Source: JBAXSK01 sp044358815 | GTDB taxonomy: Bacteria > Cyanobacteriota > Cyanobacteriia > Pseudanabaenales > Pseudanabaenaceae | Assembly (NCBI GenBank): GCA_044358815.1 | Contig: JBIKNH010000101.1 | Location: 1 to 14,795 of the forward strand | DNA: 14,795 nt | Direction: 5' to 3' | Shown: positions 1 to 6,957 of the stretch, in pieces | Layout: each line of letters begins with the position of its first letter | Numbering within the stretch: the stretch's first letter is position 1 | Notes under the pieces: generated by a model | What the model was told of the DNA's origin: nothing | Database searches by the model: none | What the model saw: the letters and a program-made list of their open reading frames with translations, nothing else | Made by a program: the position numbers and the translations under genes

Positions 1-28
1 CCCCTAAGTCTGTTCAAAACTTAGGGGG
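1..28 (-). terminator. Stem-loop beyond the 3' end of ftsH, probable terminator
   Basis: A perfect 9-bp inverted repeat (cccctaagt at 1-9, acttagggg at 19-27) encloses a 9-nt loop. It lies about 43 bp beyond the ftsH stop codon. Read on the minus strand it would be a strong hairpin. The U-tract expected for an intrinsic terminator would fall left of base 1 and cannot be seen, so the call rests on the stem and its position alone. It could equally terminate a gene entering from the left. Confidence 0.45.
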
Positions 29-70
29 AAAACGGTTATTCAATTGAGTTAGATCAAAGCTTAAGTTAGA

Positions 71-1957
71 TTAAAGCTGGGGCACGAAGCGCTCTTTTTC
101 AGGAATATTGGTATATTCAGCGATCACTTGACGGAACTCTTCACCGTCCATCGTTTCTTTTTCGACGAGCAAATCCACTACCCGATCAATAGCAGCACGA
201 TTTTCATAGATGATCTGCAAAGCTTGTTGATAGCAATGCTGCACGATTTCCCGCACTTGACGATCTACCTTAGCGGCAACTTCTTCGGAATACTCAGACC
301 GAGACATCAAATCACGACCCAAGAATACTTCGCTGCTGCGACCTTCCAAAGACATTGGACCAATGTTAGACATGCCGAAACGGGTTACCATTTGCCGTGC
401 CATGCCGGTCACCTGTTGCAAGTCATTGCCTGCTCCAGTGGTGATCTCCGCAGTACCGAACACCGCCTCTTCTGCGGCACGACCACCAAGAGCACCCATG
501 ATCCGCGCCAAAATTTGGGAACGAGAAATCAAAGTTTGCTCTTCATTTGGGGCGAACCAGGTCAAACCAGCCGCCTGACCACGGGGAATCAAAGTCACCT
601 TTTGTACAGGATCATGGTCCTTAATCAAAGTACCAACGATGGCGTGACCCACTTCATGGTAAGCAATAAGCCGCTTATTCTTACTGTCTACGAGGGCTTT
701 ACCTTCTAAACCAGCGATCACCCGATCCACAGCGTCATCAATTTCTGCCAAGGTAATGGCTTCCTTGCGACGACGGGCGGTCAAAATTGCTGCTTCGTTC
801 ATCAGGTTAGCCAAGTCTGCCCCAGAAAATCCAGGGGTACGACGGGCAATGGCTTCTAGAGATACATCAGGGGAAACCTTTTTACCCTTGGCATGGACAC
901 CTAAAACCTGTAAACGACCCTTAATATCGGGGGCATCAACGGTAATTTGACGATCAAACCGACCGGGACGCAACAAAGCCGTGTCTAAAACATCAGGGCG
1001 GTTAGTAGCAGCAATCACGATTACGCCGGTGTTGCCTTCAAAACCATCCATTTCAGTCAAGATTTGGTTAAGGGTTTGTTCCCGTTCGTCGTTACCGCCA
1101 CCGATACCTGCGCCCCGTTGCCGACCCACTGCGTCAATTTCATCAATGAAGATGATACAGGGAGCGCTCTCCTTGGCTTTCTTGAACAGGTCACGCACCC
1201 GAGATGCGCCCACGCCCACAAACATTTCTACAAATTCTGAGCCAGATACAGAGAAGAAAGGTACACCAGCTTCTCCGGCGATCGCCTTGGCTAGAAGGGT
1301 TTTACCAGTACCAGGAGGACCCACTAACAAAACACCCTTAGGGATTTTAGCTCCCACAGCAGTGAAGCGTTCCGGCTTTTTGAGGAAAGTAACTACTTCT
1401 TGCAGTTCTTCTTTAGCTTCCTCAATGCCCGCTACGTCCTCAAATAAAACTCCAGTCTTGGCTTCCATGGCGAACCGTGCCTTAGACTTACCGAAGTCCA
1501 TCGCTTGTCCAGGTCCACCCACTTGATTAGAACGACGGAACAAGAAAAATAAACCAACTAACAGAGCCGCTGGGAACAACAAATTACTGAGAATATTCCA
1601 GATTGCGCCATTGTTGCTGGGGGGATAAACCGCCAAGTCCACACTCTTTTCCTTGAACTTGTCTAGCAGTTCTGGGGCATAGAGGGGCAAATCAACCCTG
1701 GAGCGCTGTTCCCGATCTTCGAGTTGCGGATCTGCTGCGACTACCACCGCTGTACGACCACCATCGTAAATATCTACCTTACGCACACGACCTTCATCGA
1801 GGTATTCCAAGAAGCGCCCGTAGGAAATACGACTGTTAGCCGCGTTCACGCTCAAGCGCGGTTGCGCTGGACGAGATACTACGGTTTGCCAGACAAAAAA
1901 GCCAATGACCGCCACGGGGATCAGCCCTAGCAGTAACGCTCTCCACGAAGATTTCAT
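71..1957 (-). CDS. ftsH: FtsH ATP-dependent zinc metalloprotease (cyanobacterial FtsH2/FtsH4-like)
   Basis: This is a membrane-anchored AAA+ protease that pulls proteins out of the membrane and degrades them. In cyanobacteria FtsH2 pairs with FtsH3 to remove damaged D1 during photosystem II repair. The 628-residue length matches the family. An N-terminal membrane segment lies at about 7-27 and a second at about 122-140, with the intervening domain on the lumenal/periplasmic side. The AAA module has Walker A GPPGTGKT at 213-220, Walker B ending FIDE at 270-273, and the second region of homology at about 318-336. The protease domain has the zinc site HEVGH at 434-438 and the third ligand probably D512 in GAGNDLQQ. 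All catalytic residues are intact. From remembered sequences it resembles Synechocystis Slr0228 closely, but FtsH2 versus FtsH4 needs a tree. There is no strong Shine-Dalgarno before the ATG. A 9-bp inverted repeat lies about 64-95 bp upstream. Confidence 0.96.
   Translation of the reverse strand: MKSSWRALLLGLIPVAVIGFFVWQTVVSRPAQPRLSVNAANSRISYGRFLEYLDEGRVRKVDIYDGGRTAVVVAADPQLEDREQRSRVDLPLYAPELLDKFKEKSVDLAVYPPSNNGAIWNILSNLLFPAALLVGLFFLFRRSNQVGGPGQAMDFGKSKARFAMEAKTGVLFEDVAGIEEAKEELQEVVTFLKKPERFTAVGAKIPKGVLLVGPPGTGKTLLAKAIAGEAGVPFFSVSGSEFVEMFVGVGASRVRDLFKKAKESAPCIIFIDEIDAVGRQRGAGIGGGNDEREQTLNQILTEMDGFEGNTGVIVIAATNRPDVLDTALLRPGRFDRQITVDAPDIKGRLQVLGVHAKGKKVSPDVSLEAIARRTPGFSGADLANLMNEAAILTARRRKEAITLAEIDDAVDRVIAGLEGKALVDSKNKRLIAYHEVGHAIVGTLIKDHDPVQKVTLIPRGQAAGLTWFAPNEEQTLISRSQILARIMGALGGRAAEEAVFGTAEITTGAGNDLQQVTGMARQMVTRFGMSNIGPMSLEGRSSEVFLGRDLMSRSEYSEEVAAKVDRQVREIVQHCYQQALQIIYENRAAIDRVVDLLVEKETMDGEEFRQVIAEYTNIPEKERFVPQL
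1278..1285. repeat. HIP1 octamer (GCGATCGC)
   Basis: Perfect copy of the cyanobacterial highly iterated palindrome, inside ftsH just downstream (in gene order) of the Walker A codons. Confidence 0.8.
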
Positions 1958-2020
1958 AAAAAGAAGCAGCCCTTTATCAAAGATTCTTAATTAAACTTAA
2001 CTTACCATGATCCATTACGT

Positions 2021-2052
2021 CAGGATATAGCTAAGTTGATAGATATATCCTG
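2021..2052. promoter_or_regulatory. 9-bp inverted repeat upstream of ftsH
   Basis: The arms caggatata (2021-2029) and tatatcctg (2044-2052) are perfectly complementary around a 14-nt loop. The element sits 64-95 bp before the ftsH start codon. It may be a hairpin in the 5' leader or a two-arm operator. There is no T-run on either side, so it is not a convincing terminator. I could not find a clear -35/-10 pair nearby that would show whether it is transcribed. Confidence 0.4.
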
Positions 2053-2124
2053 TGAGCCATTGCACCGTAAGACAGGTCACGAGAAATTAAGCAAAAACGA
2101 ACCCTAGCCGAACTGATTTCGTGA

Positions 2125-2163
2125 ATTTTGACTAAGCATTGACTAATGACATTGACCAATGGC
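2125..2163. repeat. Three imperfect 13-bp tandem repeats
   Basis: The units are attttgactaagc, attgactaatgac and attgaccaatggc, each 13 bp with a shared TTGAC(T/C)AA core. They lie between the stop codon of the coiled-coil gene and ftsH. They could be a spaced binding site for ftsH control or a replication-slippage product. Confidence 0.55.
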
Positions 2164-2166
2164 TAA

Positions 2167-2835
2167 CTAGCGCCGCAACTCTTGCCGACCGTTTTGGACA
2201 ATCTTTAACATATCCAAAAGCTGTGATTCCAAACTGCCTAAAACTTGATCGCTGTAGTCGTCTGCCCCGCGCTGCATTTCTTGCACTTCTGCGGTGACGC
2301 GCTTCTCCATTGCTTCGAGATCTTTTTGGGCTTGGCGACGGACTTGATTAACTTCATTGAGGGTTTGATTGCGTAATTCCTCGCATTCTGCTTGCACTTG
2401 GCGACGGAGTTGATTGCCCTCTTGTTCAATCTGGCGCAAGATCACCGACTCTTCCACTAGCTGACTGGCACGACGTTCCGCAGCTTGGATGATTTCTTCT
2501 GCATATTGCTGGGCTTGGGCAACTAGATCTTGCTTATAACGTAAGATCTCTTCGGCTTGGGCAATGGACTCAGGCACCGACAACCGCACATGGTCAATTT
2601 GTTGACAGACTTGCTCTTCATCAATCACCGTCCTACCAATGATGCGCGGACCGCTTTCGAGAATAATATCTTCGAGTTTATCTAATTCGCGATGCAAATT
2701 TAGATAATATTCAGCACGGTGATCACTGCCATTATTATCTATAAAACCATTACTGTTATTCAGGGCATTGCCATTATTCAGGGCACTGCCATTATTCAGG
2801 GTTTCTTTAGAGCGAGAAGGGGGATCTGACAGCAT
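2167..2835 (-). CDS. Cdv3/DivIVA-like coiled-coil protein
   Basis: A 222-residue soluble protein with no signal peptide or membrane segment. Residues 1-40 are low complexity, with repeated LNNGNA/LNNGSA units. Residues 44-90 form a conserved-looking head (RELDKLEDIILES, then RTVIDEEQ). Residues about 88-195 are a long Glu/Gln/Arg-rich coiled coil. The tail is QVLGSLESQLLDMLKIVQNGRQ at about 197-218. This architecture resembles the cyanobacterial Cdv3 family, distant relatives of DivIVA needed for correct cell division in Synechococcus; that assignment comes from recalled family sequences. Automatic annotation might also label it ATP synthase subunit B-like because of the coiled coil, which I would not accept since there is no membrane anchor. 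It is transcribed towards ftsH with a 209-bp gap, and divergently from the M61 peptidase. No strong ribosome binding site precedes the ATG. Confidence 0.72.
   Translation of the reverse strand: MLSDPPSRSKETLNNGSALNNGNALNNSNGFIDNNGSDHRAEYYLNLHRELDKLEDIILESGPRIIGRTVIDEEQVCQQIDHVRLSVPESIAQAEEILRYKQDLVAQAQQYAEEIIQAAERRASQLVEESVILRQIEQEGNQLRRQVQAECEELRNQTLNEVNQVRRQAQKDLEAMEKRVTAEVQEMQRGADDYSDQVLGSLESQLLDMLKIVQNGRQELRR
2755..2801. repeat. 18-bp in-frame minisatellite in the Cdv3-like gene
   Basis: Two full copies of an 18-bp unit (2755-2772 and 2773-2790, two mismatches) and an 11-bp partial third (2791-2801) lie in the coding sequence. Each encodes a six-residue LNNGNA/LNNGSA-type unit. Because 18 is divisible by three, gain or loss of units keeps the frame and changes only the length of the flexible N-terminal tail. 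Confidence 0.75.
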
Positions 2836-2852
2836 TTTTCTGACAGCTTAAT

Positions 2853-2858
2853 TTTATA
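2853..2858 (-). promoter_or_regulatory. Possible -10 element of the Cdv3-like gene
   Basis: On the minus strand TATAAA lies 18-23 bases before the start codon, which would give a very short leader. It is framed by two direct copies of agcttaatt (2845-2853 and 2858-2866, 13-bp period). I see no good -35 at the right distance, so this is tentative. Confidence 0.25.
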
Positions 2859-2924
2859 GCTTAATTGTGTAGTGGGTTTTACCAAAGCACCGATTGATGT
2901 TTAGGGGAACTATGGTACGGGGGG

Positions 2925-2978
2925 TAGCCTAGTTATTAAGCTAGACTAAATTTAGTCTAAGAATCTATAGCCTAGTTG
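2925..2978. promoter_or_regulatory. 18-bp perfect palindrome between direct repeats, possible operator
   Basis: tagactaaatttagtcta at 2942-2959 is a perfect palindrome with no spacer. It is bracketed by two exact copies of tagcctagtt (2925-2934 and 2969-2978). A spacer-free palindrome of this length fits a dimeric regulator site better than a terminator, since there is no loop and no T-run. It lies 107-124 bp before the Cdv3-like start codon and about 470 bp before the M61 gene. Confidence 0.45.
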
Positions 2979-3025
2979 AGTTAATTTAGCAGTTATATCT
3001 AAGGGACAGAGCAGTCTATCGAGAA

Positions 3026-3065
3026 TTTTACTTAAAATTTTTACTTGATTTTTTACCTAAAATTT
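3026..3065. repeat. Pair of 15-bp direct repeats
   Basis: ttttacttaaaattt (3026-3040) and ttttacctaaaattt (3051-3065) differ at one base and have a 25-bp period. They lie in the divergent spacer. AT-rich composition makes a chance match more likely than the length suggests. Confidence 0.45.
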
Positions 3066-3429
3066 GATTGGCAGTTTTGCTCAAGTTTGGGGCGATGCTC
3101 TTTTGGTCTCGATTGTATTCTAGATTTTATTTTGGATGTAATTGTTGATGCACAGCGATGATTTATGTGTCTCGACTAAATCATTTGAGGTTTTAGACCT
3201 TCATTTTGGACCCTAAGTTAGATTTAGATTAGCATCTTAGCCCTTGGGATGGCATAGTTTTTAGACCAAACTTTAGGGACTAACTTCAGGCTCTCAACTC
3301 TGGTGTAACCGTCTGATACTAGGGGCATTGCCCTAGGGCTATACCAATCTAGGCTGCTCTGTCCGTAGTTTCTTGGCACAAGTTCCTGAACATAGTCCAT
3401 TGCGTAATCCATTGTGTGGGTAAGACCGG

Positions 3430-5277
3430 ATGCAAACCAAAATTAATTCTTCTCTGGCAAGTGCTGAAGCCCTAGGGCATCGTCGAGCAGTGCTTAATCC
3501 GTGGCATTTACAGGTGGCGATCCCCGCGCCTGAAACCCATCTGCTACAGGTCACGATGACAATCAACGATTGGTCAGAGCCTCAGCTAGATTTGCATATG
3601 CCAGTGTGGACTCCGGGGTCTTATTTGGTGCGGGAATACAGCAAGCAACTCCAAGATTTTCAAGTAACTGACGGGGCAGAAAATGCACTCCCTTGGCAGA
3701 AAATCAGTAAAAATCATTGGCGAATTACCACCCAAGGGGATCACGGCACAGCGGATGCTTCAGGAATTACTGTGGTGGTGCAGTATCAGATTTTTTGCCA
3801 TGAGCTGACGGTACGTACTAATCACATAGACCACAGCCACTGTTTCTTTAATGGTGCGGCAACGTTTATGTGGGTTGGCGATGATTTGGCTCATCCCTAT
3901 ACGCTGCAAGTTAACGCCCCTGAGGGTTGGCGCGTCGCGACGGCTTTACCCCAGATCACCAGTGATGGCATAACCGATGGGATGGCAGAAAAAAATCTAT
4001 TTTGGGCAAAGGACTTTGATGCTCTGGTGGATCATCCCGTGGAGGTGGGTATCCATGAGCGCTATGAATTTATGGCAGCAGGCAAACCCCATGATTTAGT
4101 GATTTGGGGCAGTCACAACGCTGATATATCAAGAATTTTGCGAGATACCATCACCATTATTGAAGCCGAAGCGGAGATGTTTGGCGGGTTGCCCTATGAC
4201 CGCTACATGTTTTTAGTACACATGGCACAGGGTTACGGTGGTCTGGAACACGAAAACTGTTGCACCCTGTTGTATAACCGCTTTGGTTTCCGCAAAGAAG
4301 ACAGCTATCTGCGGTTTATGAACTTGGTTGCCCATGAGTTTTTCCACACTTGGAATGTCAAGCGGATCAAGCCCCAAGCCCTTAGTCAAATCGACTATCA
4401 CCAAGAAAATTACACCGGTTCCCTCTGGTTTTCTGAGGGCACAACTAGCTACTATGATCAGCTAATTCCCTTGCGGGCAGGGCTTTACGGACGGCAACAT
4501 TATCTCCGGTTGGTCAGTGATAGCATCACACGGTTGCAAAATACCCCTGGACGCAGGGTGCAAAGCCTCTATGACTCAAGCTGGGACACTTGGATTAAAC
4601 TCTATCGCCCCGAACCCAACAGCCCTAATAGCCAAATTTCTTACTATCTCAAAGGGGAATTGGTTTCTATGGTGTTGGATTTACATATCAGGGCGCTGAG
4701 CAACAATGCCAGATCCCTAGACGATGTGTTGCAAATTCTTTGGCAAAAGTATCGTCAGGATACGGATCAGGGCAAACCACCCCAAGGATTCACTGATGGG
4801 GAACTACAGGCAATTATTGCCTCGGTCGCTGGGGTTGACTTGACAGAATTTTGGCAGAAGTATCTCTACGGAACCGATGAAATTGACTATGACAGATACC
4901 TTGCCCCCTTCGGCTTGAGTCTGAATGTTTGTGGTAACGAAGAAAATCCCCCTTACACTGGCATTCACTTAAAAAACACCACTGGTGAAGCCTTGGTACG
5001 TACTGTCGAGCCTAACTCTCCAGCCCAAAAAGCAGGTCTCAGTGCCACAGACACCGTGATTGCCATCAATGGTTTGCGGGTTACCAGCGACACATTAGCT
5101 GATCGCCTGCGAGACTTCTTTGGTGGACAGAGCATCGAGATCAGCTTTTTCCAAGGGGATCTACTGCGCACCACAGAGCTAGTCTTAGACGAACCGAAAG
5201 CGGATCGCTATCAGATTGTGCAAAACCATAACCCCACCCTCAAAGAACTGCAAAGGCTCGAGGGTTGGCTTGGTTAA
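3430..5277 (+). CDS. M61 family metallopeptidase with C-terminal PDZ domain
   Basis: A 615-residue zinc peptidase of the M61 (glycyl aminopeptidase) family. The N-terminal third is a beta-sandwich domain; the motif WTPGSYLVREYSK near residue 60 is typical of the family. The catalytic domain has the substrate-binding GGLEH motif at 270-274, the zinc motif HEFFH at 302-306 followed by TWNVKR, and the third zinc ligand E336 in WFSEGTTSYY. All are intact. A PDZ domain covers about 495-590. I see no signal peptide, so the protein is probably cytoplasmic. The exact substrate is unknown; family members cleave small N-terminal residues. It is a single gene, divergent from the Cdv3-like gene and followed by 347 bp without a gene. 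The ATG at 3430 has no clear Shine-Dalgarno, but conserved sequence begins about 25 residues in, so the start is reasonable. Confidence 0.93.
   Translation: MQTKINSSLASAEALGHRRAVLNPWHLQVAIPAPETHLLQVTMTINDWSEPQLDLHMPVWTPGSYLVREYSKQLQDFQVTDGAENALPWQKISKNHWRITTQGDHGTADASGITVVVQYQIFCHELTVRTNHIDHSHCFFNGAATFMWVGDDLAHPYTLQVNAPEGWRVATALPQITSDGITDGMAEKNLFWAKDFDALVDHPVEVGIHERYEFMAAGKPHDLVIWGSHNADISRILRDTITIIEAEAEMFGGLPYDRYMFLVHMAQGYGGLEHENCCTLLYNRFGFRKEDSYLRFMNLVAHEFFHTWNVKRIKPQALSQIDYHQENYTGSLWFSEGTTSYYDQLIPLRAGLYGRQHYLRLVSDSITRLQNTPGRRVQSLYDSSWDTWIKLYRPEPNSPNSQISYYLKGELVSMVLDLHIRALSNNARSLDDVLQILWQKYRQDTDQGKPPQGFTDGELQAIIASVAGVDLTEFWQKYLYGTDEIDYDRYLAPFGLSLNVCGNEENPPYTGIHLKNTTGEALVRTVEPNSPAQKAGLSATDTVIAINGLRVTSDTLADRLRDFFGGQSIEISFFQGDLLRTTELVLDEPKADRYQIVQNHNPTLKELQRLEGWLG
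4222..4356 (+). other. M61 active-site segment
   Basis: Codons for GGLEH (residues 270-274) and HEFFH (302-306) lie here; the third zinc ligand codon E336 is at 4435-4437. Given as a landmark because it proves the enzyme is not degenerate. Confidence 0.85.
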
Positions 5278-5624
5278 ATTCTGCTGCAGATACTTGGAGT
5301 AAAGATCTAAGTCAGCGCAAATGCTCAGGTAAAAAAGGCATATTGTGGTGATGATCTGGCTTAGGGGGAGTGTAGTATTGATAGGTAGTCTGTTTTCATA
5401 GGTTGACTGAGCCTGTAGTTTACAGTTCAGGGCAACAGCGCCGCAGTCTCAGAGACAAATCAAAAACTGACCTAGAAATTGCCTAGTCAGCACCAAATCT
5501 GCCACAAAATTCCCAGTTCACTGTCTTAGCCTCACTACCCTAGTTTTACTTCTTTCACTTCAAGTTCACTATTTCCGCGCCAAAGCCAATTTAAAAGCTG
5601 ATTCAACTATTCCTCCAACTACGC
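5278..5624. other. 347-bp spacer without a recognised gene
   Basis: Nothing coding is seen. Two small perfect stems occur, ctgta-gtt-tacag at 5413-5425 and gtctc-a-gagac at 5446-5456. They do not fold together into a tRNA cloverleaf, and I recognise no known small RNA. The end of the M61 transcript and the promoter of the acetyltransferase gene should lie here, but no convincing terminator or -35/-10 pair is visible. Confidence 0.4.
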
Positions 5625-6122
5625 ATGGGTTTCTGGAACAATCTGTTTAGTGTTAACTCCAATGAGTACGTTCGCAAATACAAAATGCGTCCCGTGCCCA
5701 ACCAAAGCGAGCCGATTTACTTCAGTAGTGAAAAGGACATCGACCTCTACGAATTGGAGGAGCTTTGTGATGCTGTGGGCTGGGCAAGACGACCCATTCG
5801 TAAGGTGCGAGTAGCCTTGCATCATAGCTTTGTGGTGCTGTCGATTTGGCAGTTAAATGGCAGCTATCGGCGACTGATCGGTTTTGCCAGAGCCACCTCT
5901 GACCATGCTTTTAATGCCACGATCTGGGATGTAGTAATTCACCCCAAGTTTCAGGGCAAGGGTCTGGGTAAGTCACTCATGCGGGAAATGATTCGAGAGT
6001 TACGCCGCTGTGACATTAGTAATATCAGCTTGTTTTCTGATGCGCTGGTGGTGGAATTTTATGAACGGCTGGGGTTTAATGCTGACCCCGAAGGCATCAA
6101 GGGGATGTTTTGGTATCCGTAG
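5625..6122 (+). CDS. GNAT family N-acetyltransferase, Ycf52/NSI-like
   Basis: A 165-residue single-domain acetyltransferase that would move an acetyl group from acetyl-CoA to an amine or protein N-terminus/lysine. The acetyl-CoA pyrophosphate loop QGKGLG at 110-115 follows the beta strand IWDVVIHPKF, and the C-terminal FYERLGF at 145-151 carries the usual tyrosine. The segments YFSSEKDIDLYELEELCDAV and GFARATSDHAFNATIWDV place it in the cyanobacterial/plastid group that includes Ycf52 and the plant chloroplast NSI/SNAT enzymes. Plant members acetylate plastid proteins and serotonin; the substrate here cannot be read from sequence. The start MGFWNNLF fits the family, although there is no Shine-Dalgarno. 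It converges on the HU gene with a terminator between. Confidence 0.9.
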   Translation: MGFWNNLFSVNSNEYVRKYKMRPVPNQSEPIYFSSEKDIDLYELEELCDAVGWARRPIRKVRVALHHSFVVLSIWQLNGSYRRLIGFARATSDHAFNATIWDVVIHPKFQGKGLGKSLMREMIRELRRCDISNISLFSDALVVEFYERLGFNADPEGIKGMFWYP

Positions 6123-6215
6123 TTTCGTGTTAGGGAACTATAGTTGGCTGTTTCAGTTCAAGGATGGCACAACAAAGGAGACAGATCAACGGACAAGATG
6201 TCCATTCCACAGACA

Positions 6216-6247
6216 ATATAAAACCGCCCTAATAAGGACGGATTTTT
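6216..6247 (-). terminator. Rho-independent terminator, stronger for HU, also facing the acetyltransferase gene
   Basis: The arms ccgccct (6224-6230) and aggacgg (6235-6241) enclose a 4-nt loop. In minus-strand RNA all seven pairs form, one being G-U, and the stem is followed by UUUUAU. In plus-strand RNA the same position is a C-A mismatch, followed by AUUUUU at 6242-6247. It therefore probably serves both convergent genes but favours the HU transcript. A second hairpin (ggaca 6191-6195, tgtcc 6199-6203) lies just to its left without a T-run. Confidence 0.65.
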
Positions 6248-6294
6248 GAAGCTAATTTCTTGATGAGTTTATTAAATCAGTTTGTTTTTGCCGA

Positions 6295-6315
6295 TTTATC
6301 TCTGCTTTATCTCTG
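6295..6315. repeat. 11-bp-period direct repeat
   Basis: tttatctctg occurs at 6295-6304 and 6306-6315, in the spacer between the HU stop codon and its terminator. Confidence 0.5.
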
Positions 6316-6368
6316 GTGATGTGGCATGAAGACAACTGGGGAAAGCAATAAAAAAAGTGAATCTAAAT

Positions 6369-6653
6369 CTATTTGTCGGATTCAAGCACTTTTTCCTTAA
6401 ACTGCTTACCAGCGGAAAAAGCCGGTACTTTTGTGGCAGGGATGGTCATTTTTTCACCCGTGCGGGGATTCCGTCCTTCCCGTTCTTGGCGCTCCCGTGG
6501 TTCAAAAGAGCCAAAGCCAACTAGTGTGACGCGATCCCCTTCGGCCACAGCATCAATAATCGCTTCAAAAGCAGCAGTGACGACGATTTCAATATTCTTC
6601 TTTGAAACGGATACCTTTTCGGCAATGGCATCAACAAGTTCGCCTTTGTTCAT
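6369..6653 (-). CDS. hup: HU family DNA-binding protein
   Basis: A 94-residue histone-like protein that binds DNA as a dimer, bends it and compacts the nucleoid. It is the standard length. The helical dimer part covers 1-40. The family signature GFGSFEPRERQEREGRNP spans about 46-63, with the DNA-intercalating proline P63 at the tip of the beta arm, and the C-terminal FSAGKQFKEKV is canonical. The reading frame is open for 13 more codons upstream to 6692, but the family starts MNKGELVDAI, so I use the ATG at 6653; AGGG about 10 bases upstream may be its ribosome binding site. A plausible promoter lies at 6696-6723 and a terminator at 6216-6241, so it looks monocistronic. Confidence 0.96.
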   Translation of the reverse strand: MNKGELVDAIAEKVSVSKKNIEIVVTAAFEAIIDAVAEGDRVTLVGFGSFEPRERQEREGRNPRTGEKMTIPATKVPAFSAGKQFKEKVLESDK

Positions 6654-6695
6654 AAGAATTACCCTGTATAATCGGTGAGAAGTGAGATGCAATCA

Positions 6696-6723
6696 ATACT
6701 ACAGCACGTTATGGGTTGGTCAA
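6696..6723 (-). promoter_or_regulatory. Sigma70-type promoter candidate for HU
   Basis: On the minus strand TTGACC (6718-6723) and TAGTAT (6696-6701) are separated by 16 bp. This matches 5/6 and 4/6 consensus positions and would give a leader of roughly 35-40 nt before the ATG at 6653. Confidence 0.45.
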
Positions 6724-6881
6724 GTTGTTTCCAGAGCTTTTGTGGTACTTCTTTACGATTGGTAATGTAATGAATCGCTTTTCATTGACGATTGCACATA
6801 TATCAGGGGGCAATCGGGGGGATTTACTGGGTTTTAGCGGGTTTGACTGACTAGATTTGGGATTTTCAACGGTGGTTCTGA

Positions 6882-6903
6882 ATTAGGTATTCATTAGGTA
6901 TTC
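6882..6903. repeat. Perfect 11-bp tandem duplication
   Basis: attaggtattc is repeated exactly at 6882-6892 and 6893-6903, between the HU promoter region and the 3' end of the PBP gene. A weak stem (ggatt 6930s, aatcc 6940s) follows, without a T-run, so I do not call a PBP terminator. Confidence 0.6.
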
Positions 6904-6957
6904 ATCATGAATGAGGAGTCGAAGTAGGGGATTAGGGAATCCTATAGGGAATTGTGC

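Larger units (their letters stand above)
2836..3429. other. 594-bp divergent spacer without a gene
   Basis: This AT-rich spacer separates the divergent Cdv3-like and M61 genes, so it must hold both promoters unless one lies inside a gene. No protein family is recognisable in any frame; a short minus-strand reading frame at 3224-3412 resembles nothing. It holds an 18-bp palindrome (2942-2959) flanked by direct repeats, a pair of 15-bp direct repeats (3026-3065) and a small stem (ctaggg 3319-3324, ccctag 3331-3336). An unrecognised small RNA cannot be excluded. Confidence 0.5.

Noticed and set aside
981..1526. Plus-strand 181-codon open frame inside ftsH
   Set aside because: It is antisense to the intact AAA domain of ftsH and resembles no protein family.
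3224..3412. Minus-strand 62-codon frame in the divergent spacer
   Set aside because: No ribosome binding site, no recognisable motif, and a composition like the non-coding spacer.
5411..5456. tRNA-like pair of small stems
   Set aside because: The stems do not assemble into a cloverleaf, and no acceptor stem or T-loop sequence is present.
6654..6692. 13-codon N-terminal extension of HU
   Set aside because: The family starts at MNKGELV, and the extension overlaps the likely leader and promoter.
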